A DNA stretch of 64,000 nt from Lachnospiraceae bacterium. GTDB lineage: Bacteria; Bacillota; Clostridia; Lachnospirales; Lachnospiraceae. This document shows positions 24,806 through 33,373 of the stretch, piece by piece. Location of the stretch: NCBI GenBank assembly GCA_017617545.1, contig JAFZVZ010000017.1, positions 186,001 through 250,000 of the forward strand. Reading direction: 5' to 3'. The notes under the pieces were generated by a model that saw only the letters and a program-made list of their open reading frames with translations, did no database searches and was not told the origin of the DNA. Every line of letters starts with the position of its first letter. Positions within the stretch are counted from its first letter, which is position 1. Made by a program: the position numbers and the translations under genes.

Positions 24806-25688
24806 CGAAAGATCCGATTCAAACCTGATCACAAGAGAATACTTTGACAGCCTGCTGCTTGAGATGCGTCACATAGACAGCGTGATCCCCGACACGGAGA
24901 TCGATCTGTTCGGTGAGAAGTTCAGCATGCCGATCGCGACGGCAGCGTTATCACATCTTGGGAATACCGCTCCTGACGGAATGGCGAAGATGGCACAGGG
25001 CGCTTACGAGGCAGGAGCGCTTTGCTTCTCGGGAATGGGAACCGCGGAGGAGATCCGTTCCATGTGCGCGACCGGTGCGAAGGTTATCAAGATCGTGAAA
25101 CCTCACGCGGACAATGCTACCGTGTTGGCCAAGATCCGCGAGGCTGAGGAGACCGGCGCGTTCGGTGTCGGCATGGACATCGACCACGCATTTTCCGCTG
25201 ACGGAACCTATGACAACGTAATGGGACTTCCGATGAAGTCAAAGTCACTTGCGGAGCTTCGAAGCTTCATCGAGAGCACAAATCTTCCGTTCATCATCAA
25301 GGGCGTGCTCAGCATAAGCGACGCCGAAAAATGCCTCGAGCTCGGCGCGGACGGCATCATCGTTTCCCATCACCACGGGATCATGCGATCCGCAGTTCCG
25401 CCTTTGATGGTGCTTCCGAAGATCAAAGCTTTGGTCGGAGACCGCATGAAGATATTCGTGGACTGCTGCGTTGAGAGCGGAATGGACGCGTTCAAAGCGC
25501 TTGCTCTCGGAGCCGACGCGGTTTGCACGGGTCGCGCGATCATGCCGCCCCTCAAGGAAAACGGCGCGGAGGGCGTGCGTGACAAGCTTCTCACGATGAA
25601 CAGCGAACTGAAGGGCGTCATGGAGCGCACCGGGTTTGCGAAGCTTTCAGACATTGACAACAGCGTCATCTACCACAGAAATTTCTAG
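24798..25688 (+). CDS. FMN-dependent alpha-hydroxy-acid oxidoreductase-like protein, divergent
   Basis: A 296-residue TIM-barrel protein of the lactate/glycolate oxidase family: MPIATAALSHLGNTAPDGM, FIIKGVLSISDAEKCLELGADGIIVS, IFVDCCVESGMDAFKALALGADAVCTGR. The usual catalytic segment SNHGGRQLD is replaced by SHHHGIMRSAV, so the histidine region is retained but the Gly-Gly and Gln-Leu-Asp are not. It is also shorter than typical lactate oxidases (about 350-380). FMN binding is plausible; the substrate is uncertain. GGAGAAGGAG precedes ATG 24798. Confidence 0.75.
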   Translation: MANERSDSNLITREYFDSLLLEMRHIDSVIPDTEIDLFGEKFSMPIATAALSHLGNTAPDGMAKMAQGAYEAGALCFSGMGTAEEIRSMCATGAKVIKIVKPHADNATVLAKIREAEETGAFGVGMDIDHAFSADGTYDNVMGLPMKSKSLAELRSFIESTNLPFIIKGVLSISDAEKCLELGADGIIVSHHHGIMRSAVPPLMVLPKIKALVGDRMKIFVDCCVESGMDAFKALALGADAVCTGRAIMPPLKENGAEGVRDKLLTMNSELKGVMERTGFAKLSDIDNSVIYHRNF

Positions 25689-25748
25689 GAAACCCTATGT
25701 TGAACTGCGCTTGCCAAAGTCCTCATAACTATTAAGGAGCCTGTGACC

Positions 25749-26423
25749 ATGAACGTTCGCGACCGTTTGGAACAATTCAGAGACGAAAAGTACCGCGAGT
25801 TTCAAAGCAAACTCGTTCCTAACATCTCGAAAGATGTGATCCTCGGCGTACGTACACCCGCGATGCGTCGGGTTGCGAAGGAATTTTTCGGGACCGAAGA
25901 GGGCGACGCGTTTATGACGGAGCTTCCTCACGCCCTGTATGAGGAGAACCTCGTACATTTCTTCATGATCGCGCTGATCAAGGATTTCGACCGCTGCATC
26001 GCGGAGACCGAACGGTTTCTGCCGTATGTCGACTGCTGGCCGGTGAGCGACCAGTCCAGCCCGAAGGTATTTTCCAAAAACCATGAAAAGCTTCTGCCGT
26101 ACATCCGCAGCTGGATCGATTCGGATCACGTGTACACGGCTCGCTTCGGCATGCGCATGCTGATGAATGAGTTCCTCGGACCGGATTTCCGCACCGAGTA
26201 TCTCGACTGGGTTGCGAATAAGACAGGAGAGGATTACTATCTCCGCATGATGATCGCATGGTATTTCGCGACAGCGCTTGCGAAGCAGTACGACGCCACA
26301 GTAAAGGTTATCGAGAAGCGTACTCTTGAGCCCTGGACGCACAACAAGGCGATCCAAAAGGCGCGCGAGAGCTTTCGCGTGTCCGAGGAGCACAAGGCGT
26401 ACTTAAAAACGCTTCAATATTGA
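25749..26423 (+). CDS. AlkD-like DNA alkylation repair protein
   Basis: A 224-residue all-helical HEAT-like repeat protein resembling the AlkD/AlkC DNA glycosylases that excise N3- and N7-alkylpurines. Visible: GVRTPAMRRVAKEFF, ALYEENLVHFFMIALI, WPVSDQSSPKVF, YIRSWIDSDHVYTARFGMRMLM, AWYFATALAK. AAGGAG at 25734-25739 fits ATG 25749 better than the GTG at 25743. Confidence 0.83.
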   Translation: MNVRDRLEQFRDEKYREFQSKLVPNISKDVILGVRTPAMRRVAKEFFGTEEGDAFMTELPHALYEENLVHFFMIALIKDFDRCIAETERFLPYVDCWPVSDQSSPKVFSKNHEKLLPYIRSWIDSDHVYTARFGMRMLMNEFLGPDFRTEYLDWVANKTGEDYYLRMMIAWYFATALAKQYDATVKVIEKRTLEPWTHNKAIQKARESFRVSEEHKAYLKTLQY

Positions 26424-26444
26424 TATTTGAAAGAATGACATGAG

Positions 26445-27140
26445 ATGAAGAAACTTGTTACCGAGTGGCTCAAGATCGTGGCAGGCCTTTTGGTCTTCGC
26501 GTTCGGAGTACACTTGACCATATACGCGAACATCGGGCTTGCTCCCTGGGATTGCCTGGGCATGGGCATTGCCAAGCACACACCGCTCAACTACGGCTTC
26601 GCGATGACTGCGGTTGCAGTCACGGTGCTGCTGATCGATATTCTGTTAAAAGAACGGATCGGTTTCGGCACGATCATCGACGCGTTACTGACCGGCAATT
26701 TCGTCCAGTTGTTCAATTATCTGAACCGTTTGCCGACCAATAAAAACACGCTCGCAGGGATCGCGATCATGCTCACAGGCTTTGTGTTCATGGCTCTCGG
26801 AATGTGTATCTACATGAAATCTCAGCAATGCTGCGGACCAAGAGACGCGCTGCTGGTAGGTCTTGGAAAGCGCATGCCGAAGTTGCCGATCGGGATTGTT
26901 GAGATCCTGCTGTGGGCTGTTGTGCTTTTGGTCGGTTATCTGCTCGGAGGACCGGTCGGATACGGCACGCTGATCAGCACGTTCGGCGCAGGGTTAGTGA
27001 TGCAGCTTGTATACAACATTATAAAGTTTGAACCGAGAAAACTTGTTCACCGCGATGTCTTCGCAGTCATCCGCGAAATACGCGCGGCGCGCGAAGAGAA
27101 CACGGCGGAAACAGTTCAACCTGAGCACTCCGCCGAATAA
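26445..27140 (+). CDS. yczE: YczE/YitT-type integral membrane protein
   Basis: A 231-residue membrane protein of the YczE family (COG2364) with about five membrane segments: near residues 8-28, 48-68, 103-123, 145-165 and 172-192. Family marks are GLAPWDCLGMGIA, GFGTIIDALLTGNFVQLFNYL and CCGPRDALLVGLGKRM. Function is poorly known; in Bacillus yczE lies next to surfactin genes. The RBS upstream of ATG 26445 is weak. The C-terminal 30 residues are charged and cytoplasmic. Confidence 0.78.
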   Translation: MKKLVTEWLKIVAGLLVFAFGVHLTIYANIGLAPWDCLGMGIAKHTPLNYGFAMTAVAVTVLLIDILLKERIGFGTIIDALLTGNFVQLFNYLNRLPTNKNTLAGIAIMLTGFVFMALGMCIYMKSQQCCGPRDALLVGLGKRMPKLPIGIVEILLWAVVLLVGYLLGGPVGYGTLISTFGAGLVMQLVYNIIKFEPRKLVHRDVFAVIREIRAAREENTAETVQPEHSAE

Positions 27141-27164
27141 ACTATGTTACATATTGGAGGTCCC

Positions 27165-27722
27165 ATGTTTCCGAAGAAAGGAACCAACGGTTATATAAAA
27201 CAACGGAAAATGTTCCAGATCCTGTTACTGGTCGGTATCGCCGTGATATCCGTCGGATTGTTCCTGTGCGGGTATTTCGCAACGGGAACGACGAAGAACC
27301 TGCTGACCGTATTTGCTGTACTCGGCGTTCTTCCGGGAGCAAAAGCATTCGTCAATCTGGTATTGTTCCTTCCGTATCATTCATTTTCCGAGACAGAGTT
27401 CAATGAATTAAAAACTGCTGCCGGGGAAACCGGGATATTGTACTCGGACCTTGTATTTACATCGACGAGCCATGTCATGCATCTCGATGCTTTGTATGTG
27501 AACGGCACCGAAGTTGTGGGGCTTCTTACGGAGGGAAAAGCCAAAGCCGAGAAGGAGATCGTCGATTACGTGACAGAGACGATGAAGAAGCGCGGAAATT
27601 CCGTCCATATGCACATTTTCCGCAGTGTGAACGATATGACCGCGCGCATCAAGGACCTGTCCGAGAAGGATGAGACGGTTCCCGAGGAGCTCGCCGAGTT
27701 CTGGCGGGTTGTGCTCGTATAA
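27165..27722 (+). CDS. Unknown two-pass membrane protein
   Basis: A 185-residue protein that I do not recognise. Two adjacent hydrophobic segments near the N-terminus (about residues 17-36 and 42-62) are followed by a soluble domain of about 115 residues with no motif I can name. GGAGG at 27156-27160 supports ATG 27165. The next start is 13 nt downstream, so it may be cotranscribed with the pseudouridine synthase. No signal peptide cleavage site is obvious. Confidence 0.6.
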   Translation: MFPKKGTNGYIKQRKMFQILLLVGIAVISVGLFLCGYFATGTTKNLLTVFAVLGVLPGAKAFVNLVLFLPYHSFSETEFNELKTAAGETGILYSDLVFTSTSHVMHLDALYVNGTEVVGLLTEGKAKAEKEIVDYVTETMKKRGNSVHMHIFRSVNDMTARIKDLSEKDETVPEELAEFWRVVLV

Positions 27723-27735
27723 CGGAGGAAATTTC

Positions 27736-28752
27736 GTGAAGGAATTGCACATCACATCGAAGGACGCCGGGCAACGCCTGAACAAATATCTCGGGCGCAT
27801 GCTGCCCGAGGCGGGAAGCAGCTTTCTGTATAAAATGCTCCGCAAGAAGAACATCACGCTCAACGATGCCAAGGCAGACGGCAATGAGACCGTTAAGGAA
27901 GGCGACGTCGTGAAGGTATTCTTCTCGGATGAAACGTTCGCCAAGATGAGCGGCACTGCCGTTGTTTCCGCGAGCCTTCCGTCGTTTGCGCTGCACCCGG
28001 TTACGGAGGAGCAGATCGTCTACGAGGACGACAACCTGATGGCAGTGTACAAGTCCTCCGGCGTGCTATCGCAGAAGGACGACAGCGGCGAGGAAGCGTT
28101 CAACGAGCAGGTGCTTCAGTACCTTGCGGATCGCGGTGATCTCACCGCAGACACGATCCGTACCTTCAAGCCCGGGATCTGCAACCGCCTTGACCGCAAC
28201 ACCGCAGGCATCGTATGGTTCGCCAAGACGCTTCGCGGCGCGCAGGGAATGGCGAAAGCGCTTCGGGAACGCGTATTCGGCAAATTCTACTACGCATTGC
28301 TGGTCGGCAGCATGGAGGAAAGCAGGGACACCGTTTTCTACCTGACCAAAAACAATGAAACGAATACAGTAACGATCTCCAAAGCACCTGTGAACGAGCA
28401 CAGTGAGGAGGTACGCACCGGGATTGTACCTATCCGTTCCAACCGCCGTGTGACGCTTGTGAAAGTACAGCTTCACACAGGTAAATCGCACCAGATCCGA
28501 AGTGTCTGTAAGCACCTCGGTTACCCCGTGCTCGGCGACCCGAAATACGTCAGCGACGACGAAAAGCTCATGTCGTATTTCCGCGCCAAATACCACCTGC
28601 ACGGGCAGCAGCTCTTCGCGTATTCCTACGAGTTCCCGAATACCGTGCCGGACGGTCTTGAGGAAGTGGCGGGAGAGACGATCACCGGCATTGTACCCGA
28701 TACATTTTCCGAAATACTCGCGGGTGAATTCCCCGGGGAGGAGTTTTTTTAG
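27736..28752 (+). CDS. RluA-family pseudouridine synthase
   Basis: A 338-residue enzyme: S4 domain (DAGQRLNKYLGRMLPEAGSSFLYKMLRKKNI), then the RluA catalytic domain with CNRLDRNTAGIVWFAKT, where HRLD of the family is NRLD and the catalytic Asp is kept, and TGKSHQIR near the end. The start is GTG 27736 after GGAGG; upstream in-frame codons belong to the preceding gene's alternate frame. The target (23S rRNA or tRNA) is not assignable from the sequence. Confidence 0.88.
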   Translation: MKELHITSKDAGQRLNKYLGRMLPEAGSSFLYKMLRKKNITLNDAKADGNETVKEGDVVKVFFSDETFAKMSGTAVVSASLPSFALHPVTEEQIVYEDDNLMAVYKSSGVLSQKDDSGEEAFNEQVLQYLADRGDLTADTIRTFKPGICNRLDRNTAGIVWFAKTLRGAQGMAKALRERVFGKFYYALLVGSMEESRDTVFYLTKNNETNTVTISKAPVNEHSEEVRTGIVPIRSNRRVTLVKVQLHTGKSHQIRSVCKHLGYPVLGDPKYVSDDEKLMSYFRAKYHLHGQQLFAYSYEFPNTVPDGLEEVAGETITGIVPDTFSEILAGEFPGEEFF

Positions 28753-28760
28753 GAGGAAGC

Positions 28761-29345
28761 ATGGCAACCTGGAAGACACGCGGACTGCGCGGATCGCTGT
28801 TTGAGGATCTCATCAACCGCACGAACGAGGTGTATCTCGAACGGGGCACCGCACTTGTGCAGAAGATCCCTACTCCGATCACTCCGATCGATTTCGATCA
28901 GGAGGAGCGCCACATCACGCTGGCGTATTTCAACCAGAAGAGTACCGTCGACTACATCGGTATCGCACAGGGGATCGCGCTCTGTTTTGACTGTAAGGAG
29001 TGCGCCGCGGATACGTTTGCGATGCAGAACATTCATGAGCACCAGTACAAGTTTATGAAGGAGTTCGAGCGGCAGGGTGGCGTCGCTTTTATCCTGATCT
29101 ACTACAGCCATCGCGAGCAGATCTATTTCATGCGCTGCGAGGAGATGGCGTATTTCTACGAGCGCGCATACGGTACAGACGGCCAGTCGGAGGGGCGCAA
29201 GAGTTTCCGCTTCGACGAGCTCGATCCCGATTTTCTGTACGATATGCCCGCGGAACCGTTCATCAATTACCTCGAGTATGTTAACGATTACCTTGATTTC
29301 CGTGAGCGCGAAGGGGAAAATGTCGATCAAACGGACGAAAAATAA
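28761..29345 (+). CDS. recU: Holliday junction resolvase RecU
   Basis: A 194-residue Mg-dependent resolvase that cuts four-way junctions in recombination and chromosome segregation in Firmicutes. RecU landmarks: RGLRGSLFEDLINRTNEVY, KIPTPITPIDFD, YFNQKSTVDYIGIAQG (catalytic Asp), CFDCKEC (Glu-x-Lys-like site). The catalytic PD-ExK-type core is intact. RBS AGGAGG. In many relatives recU is next to a penicillin-binding protein gene; that link is absent here. Confidence 0.92.
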   Translation: MATWKTRGLRGSLFEDLINRTNEVYLERGTALVQKIPTPITPIDFDQEERHITLAYFNQKSTVDYIGIAQGIALCFDCKECAADTFAMQNIHEHQYKFMKEFERQGGVAFILIYYSHREQIYFMRCEEMAYFYERAYGTDGQSEGRKSFRFDELDPDFLYDMPAEPFINYLEYVNDYLDFREREGENVDQTDEK

Positions 29346-29358
29346 CCGAAAATAATAC

Positions 29359-29387
29359 TTGACAACACAATATCCTACGTGTATAAT
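29359..29387 (+). promoter_or_regulatory. Consensus sigma-A promoter of the his cluster
   Basis: TTGACA (29359-29364), 17 nt, TATAAT (29382-29387): a perfect consensus promoter, 14 nt after the recU stop and about 90 nt ahead of hisZ. Confidence 0.9.
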
Positions 29388-29396
29388 TCGGTTCAA

Positions 29397-29416
29397 TATG
29401 CTAACTAATTAGCATA
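29397..29416 (+). promoter_or_regulatory. Inverted repeat at the his transcription start: probable operator
   Basis: TATGCTAA (29397-29404), CTAA, TTAGCATA (29409-29416) is a perfect 8-bp inverted repeat. It begins 10 nt past the -10 box, so it covers the expected transcription start, a classic repressor site. A TrpR-like HisR/YerC repressor is a candidate by analogy. I see no T-box; the rest of the leader has only a short ACGC/GCGT hairpin and a distant GGTTCA/TGAACC pair. Confidence 0.6.
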
Positions 29417-29474
29417 GTAGCACATTAACGCGGTAAAGCGTATCAATTATCTGAACCCACTAAAGGAGAATGTC

Positions 29475-30647
29475 ATGATCCCGTTATTACATACACCGGA
29501 AGGCGTGAGAGACATATACGGCGATGAAATGGTCTATATGGAACAGCTTTCCGACAGCATCAAGAAGACGATGCAGCTGTACGGCTTCGAGGAGATCCGC
29601 ACACCTGCTTTTGAATACTTCGACGTATTTTCCAGCGAGAGAGGGACCGTTCCGTCGAAGGACATGTACAAGTTCATCGACCGCGACGGCAACACGCTTG
29701 TACTTCGTCCCGATATGACTCCTCAGGTTGCACGCGCGACCGCTACGTATTTCCGCGAGGAGACGATGCCGATCCGTCTTTCGTACTTCGGCAACACGTT
29801 CATCAACAACTCCGGATATCAGCTCCGTCTCAAGGAGACGACCCAAGCCGGTGTTGAACTCTTCGGCGACGATTCCGTTGCAGCAGACGCGGAGATCCTT
29901 GCTCTCACGGTTGAGTGCCTCAAGAACGCAGGTCTCACGGAATTCCAGATTGAAGTCGGCAACGCAGGGTTCTTCCGCGCGATCGCTAACGAGTGCGGAC
30001 TTTCCGCCGAGGATGAGGAGGAGCTTCGCCAAAGGATCAAGAGCAAGAACCTGTTCGGTATCACGGACCTTCTCCGCGAGAGAAACATCGAGGGACGTGC
30101 CGCGGACCTTCTGCTCACGATTCCCGAGCTGTTCGGTTCCGAGGACATTCTTGATCGTGCCGCATCTCTTACCGACAACCAGGCAGCGCTTGCCGCTGTT
30201 GACCGCCTTCGCCGTCTCAGCGAGTGTCTGAAGTACTACGGCGTTGAGCGTTATGTCTCGTTCGATCTCGGAATGCTCAGCAAATACCGCTATTACACGG
30301 GGATCATTTTCCGCGCGATCACATACGGTACCGGCGAGGCTGTCGCTTCGGGTGGACGCTACGACACACTTGCGGAGCAGTTCGGAAGACCGATCCCGGC
30401 GATCGGCATGTCCGTCACTGTAGACACACTGATGCTCGCAATGGAGCGTCAGGGCATCCTGCCGCAGTTGAAGCGCGAGGAGATGACGGTTCTCTATACA
30501 GAGGAGCAGACGGAGCGCGCGATCGATGAGGCGAAGAAACTTCGTGCGGATGGAAAGACCGTAAAGCTGATTCCCGTATCGAAGGATAATGCGGAAACTG
30601 TTTCCGCGATGTTGCGTGAGAAAGGAGTCAACGTATGGAATATATAA
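29475..30647 (+). CDS. hisZ: ATP phosphoribosyltransferase regulatory subunit HisZ
   Basis: A 390-residue paralogue of histidyl-tRNA synthetase that activates short-form HisG instead of charging tRNA. The class II synthetase-like core is clear (EGVRDIYGDEM, GFEEIRTPAFEYFDVF, LRPDMTPQVARATATYF, GGRYDTLAEQFG), and a C-terminal region resembling the anticodon-binding domain follows. It heads the his cluster with an AAAGGAG RBS. Its last 13 nt overlap hisG, giving coupled synthesis of the two subunits. Confidence 0.93.
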   Translation: MIPLLHTPEGVRDIYGDEMVYMEQLSDSIKKTMQLYGFEEIRTPAFEYFDVFSSERGTVPSKDMYKFIDRDGNTLVLRPDMTPQVARATATYFREETMPIRLSYFGNTFINNSGYQLRLKETTQAGVELFGDDSVAADAEILALTVECLKNAGLTEFQIEVGNAGFFRAIANECGLSAEDEEELRQRIKSKNLFGITDLLRERNIEGRAADLLLTIPELFGSEDILDRAASLTDNQAALAAVDRLRRLSECLKYYGVERYVSFDLGMLSKYRYYTGIIFRAITYGTGEAVASGGRYDTLAEQFGRPIPAIGMSVTVDTLMLAMERQGILPQLKREEMTVLYTEEQTERAIDEAKKLRADGKTVKLIPVSKDNAETVSAMLREKGVNVWNI

Positions 30648-31273
30648 CCGTTGCGCTTGCAAAGGGCCGTCTTGCGAAGAAGGCGATGGAGATCCTCGAG
30701 AAAGCCGGGATCTTCTGCGATGAGATGAAGGACCCGGATACGCGCAAGCTCATCTTCACGAACGAGGAGCTCAAGATGAAGTTTTTCCTTGCGAAGGCAG
30801 GGGATGTTCCCACCTACGTGGAGTACGGCGCCGCTGACATCGGTATCGTCGGCAAGGACACGATCCTCGAGGAGGGGCGCAAGCTCTATGAAGTGATCGA
30901 TTTCGGCATCGGACGCTGCCGCATGTGCATCGCCGGACCCGAGAGCGCGAAGAGCCTTCTCGGAAGCGGTAAGCGTATCCGCGTCGCTACCAAATACCCG
31001 AACATCGCGAAGGATTATTTTACGAATGTTCTGCATCAGCCCGCTGAGATCATCAAGCTGAGCGGTTCGATCGAGCTTGCTCCGATCGTCGGCCTGAGCG
31101 AGGTGATCGTCGACATCGTCGAGACCGGTTCCACGCTTCGTGAGAACGGCCTCGCAGTGCTCACTGAGATCATTCCTCTTTCCGCGCGCATGGTTGTCAA
31201 CCAGGTGAGCATGAAGATGGAGCAGGAGCGCATCCAGAAACTGATCTCGGACATCCGCGCCGTACTCGAGTGA
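30635..31273 (+). CDS. hisG: ATP phosphoribosyltransferase, short form
   Basis: First step of histidine synthesis: ATP + PRPP to phosphoribosyl-ATP. At 212 residues it lacks the C-terminal histidine-sensing ACT-like domain of long HisG, which fits the presence of HisZ. Seen: ALAKGRLAKKAMEIL, GAADIGIVGKDTILEE, RIRVATKYPNIAKDYF, GLSEVIVDIVETGSTLRENG (PRPP loop). RBS AAAGGAG lies within hisZ. Confidence 0.96.
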   Translation: MEYITVALAKGRLAKKAMEILEKAGIFCDEMKDPDTRKLIFTNEELKMKFFLAKAGDVPTYVEYGAADIGIVGKDTILEEGRKLYEVIDFGIGRCRMCIAGPESAKSLLGSGKRIRVATKYPNIAKDYFTNVLHQPAEIIKLSGSIELAPIVGLSEVIVDIVETGSTLRENGLAVLTEIIPLSARMVVNQVSMKMEQERIQKLISDIRAVLE

Positions 31274-31333
31274 TACGGCAGGATATACAATAAAGATACT
31301 GCTGCGGACGATGACCGCGGCACGGAGGTACCC

Positions 31334-32629
31334 ATGAAGATCATTCCCCTTACGAACGAATCGAAGGACGAGCTTCTGCGCACGCTTGCGATGCGCAGCA
31401 CGGATTCCTTTACAAAGCAGCAGGCCGCGGTTGATGAGATCGTACGCAATGTACGCGAGCGCGGCGACGCTGCAGTGTTTGAATATACGGAAAAGTTTGA
31501 CGGCATCACGCTCACCCCGGACAACCTCTGGGTGACGAAGGAGGAAATTGACGCTGCATACGCGGCGATCGATCCCGAGCTGCTCACGGTGATCCGTGAG
31601 GCGGCTGCCAACATCCGTGATTTCCACATGCGCCAAAAAAGAAACAGCTGGTTTAACACGAAGGACGGCATCGTTCTCGGACAGAGAGTAACGCCCATCG
31701 CCAAGGTCGGCGTGTATGTTCCCGGCGGCACCGCGGTTCTTTCGTCCAGCGTTCTCATGAACATCATTCCCGCCAAGGTTGCGGGAGTTCCCGAGATCAT
31801 CATGGCAACACCTCCGCAGAAGAGCGGTTCGCTCAATGCGACTTCCGTTGTCGCTGCTGTTGAGGCCGGTGTTGACCGCATCATCAAAGTCGGCGGCGCT
31901 CAGGCGATCGCTGCCCTGGCATACGGCACGAAGAGCATCCCGCGCGTTGACAAGATCGTGGGCCCCGGCAACATCTATGTGGCGCTTGCCAAGAAAGCAG
32001 TCTACGGCAGCGTCGGCATCGATTCGATCGCCGGCCCGAGCGAGATCCTCGTGCTTGCGGATGAGACCGCGACACCGAAGTATGTAGCCGCGGATCTTCT
32101 CAGCCAGGCAGAACATGACGCGATGGCTTCGGCGATTCTTGTGACAACGAGCAAGGAGCTTGCGGAAAATGTAAGCGCCGAGGTTGATCGCATGACACAG
32201 AAGCTTTCCCGCAGGGAAGTGATCGAGAAATCCCTCGACAACTATGGGCGCATCTTCGTTGCGGATACCATGGACGCAGCGATCGACGCAGCCAACGATA
32301 TCGCTTCCGAGCACGTTGAGATCCTCACGAAGAACCCTTGGGATACGATGACACGCGTAAAGAACGCGGGCGCGATCTTCCTCGGGGAGTATTCGAGCGA
32401 GCCTCTCGGTGACTATTTTGCGGGTCCGGACCACATCCTTCCCACAAACGGAACTGCCCGGTTCTTCTCGCCGCTGAGCGTCGATGATTTCATCAAGAAG
32501 AGCAGCGTGATCTGCTACACGCGCGAGGCGCTGCAGCCGGTGTACAAGAAGGTTGTGACATTTGCCGAGGCGGAGGGACTCACGGCTCACGCCAACTCGA
32601 TCAGCGTGCGCTTTGAGGACGAGCAGTAA
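31334..32629 (+). CDS. hisD: Histidinol dehydrogenase
   Basis: Zinc- and NAD-dependent enzyme for the last two oxidations, histidinol to histidine. 431 residues, full length. Landmarks: VGVYVPGGTAVLSSSVLMN, GGAQAIAALAYGT, KIVGPGNIYVALAKK, SIAGPSEILVLAD, DLLSQAEHDAMA (zinc ligands) and GPDHILPTNGTARF. RBS CGGAGGT precedes ATG 31334, 60 nt after hisG. Confidence 0.97.
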   Translation: MKIIPLTNESKDELLRTLAMRSTDSFTKQQAAVDEIVRNVRERGDAAVFEYTEKFDGITLTPDNLWVTKEEIDAAYAAIDPELLTVIREAAANIRDFHMRQKRNSWFNTKDGIVLGQRVTPIAKVGVYVPGGTAVLSSSVLMNIIPAKVAGVPEIIMATPPQKSGSLNATSVVAAVEAGVDRIIKVGGAQAIAALAYGTKSIPRVDKIVGPGNIYVALAKKAVYGSVGIDSIAGPSEILVLADETATPKYVAADLLSQAEHDAMASAILVTTSKELAENVSAEVDRMTQKLSRREVIEKSLDNYGRIFVADTMDAAIDAANDIASEHVEILTKNPWDTMTRVKNAGAIFLGEYSSEPLGDYFAGPDHILPTNGTARFFSPLSVDDFIKKSSVICYTREALQPVYKKVVTFAEAEGLTAHANSISVRFEDEQ

Positions 32630-32681
32630 GAAGAAACGTGTGTTTTTGCAGGCAGGCAAGTAAGCATAAACGCGAATTTGT

Positions 32682-32710
32682 TTGACCGCAGGGCGGAAAC
32701 GCGGTACAAT
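32682..32710 (+). promoter_or_regulatory. Internal promoter ahead of hisB
   Basis: TTGACC (32682-32687), 17 nt, TACAAT (32705-32710) in the 110-nt gap between hisD and hisB. It would let hisB-hisIE be transcribed apart from hisZGD. Confidence 0.75.
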
Positions 32711-32739
32711 AGATCAGAATTTAACGGAGGAGTGAGAGC

Positions 32740-33333
32740 ATGGAAGCAGAACGCAAGGCCAAAGTAGTCCGCGACACTAGAGAGACACAGATCGTCGCGG
32801 AGCTGAACATTGACGGAACGGGTATCTACGACATCAACACGGGGATCGGGTTCTTCGACCACATGCTTGCAGGCTTTGCAAAGCACGGGTTCTTTGATCT
32901 TACCTTGAAGGCAAAGGGCGATCTCGATGTGGATTCGCACCACACGGTTGAAGACGTCGGCATTGTCATCGGACAGGCAATCCGCGAGGCGCTCGGCGAC
33001 AAGATCGGCATCACCCGCTACGGTTTCTTCCTGCTTCCGATGGACGAGACGCTGATCGAGTGCGCGATCGATCTCTCCGGACGGCCGTACTTCGTCTATG
33101 ACGTCGACACGACGGTTGACCGTCTCGGCGAGATGGACGTGGAGACGGCGAGAGAGTTCTTCTACGCGATCTCTTACTCGGCAGGCATGAACCTCCACAT
33201 CCGTCAGATCTCGGGCGGCAACAACCACCACATCCTCGAGGCGATGTTCAAGGCGTTCGCAAAGGCGTTGGACATGGCTACGGGCATTGATCCCCGCGTC
33301 GCGGGTGTTCTGTCCACGAAGGGATGCATCTGA
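32740..33333 (+). CDS. hisB: Imidazoleglycerol-phosphate dehydratase
   Basis: A 197-residue monofunctional HisB (no phosphatase domain), which dehydrates imidazole glycerol phosphate to the acetol. Metal-binding histidine motifs are [24 protein letters not shown] and [24 protein letters not shown]. It has its own upstream promoter. Confidence 0.96.
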   Translation: MEAERKAKVVRDTRETQIVAELNIDGTGIYDINTGIGFFDHMLAGFAKHGFFDLTLKAKGDLDVDSHHTVEDVGIVIGQAIREALGDKIGITRYGFFLLPMDETLIECAIDLSGRPYFVYDVDTTVDRLGEMDVETAREFFYAISYSAGMNLHIRQISGGNNHHILEAMFKAFAKALDMATGIDPRVAGVLSTKGCI

Positions 33334-33373
33334 CGGGTTCATTTCCGAAAGAACGATTCACGCAGGAGCGAAT

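Noticed and set aside
29388..29474. T-box leader for the his cluster.
   Set aside because: No conserved T-box bulge sequence, specifier stem or terminator is present in the short leader; the palindrome at the start site suits a repressor better.
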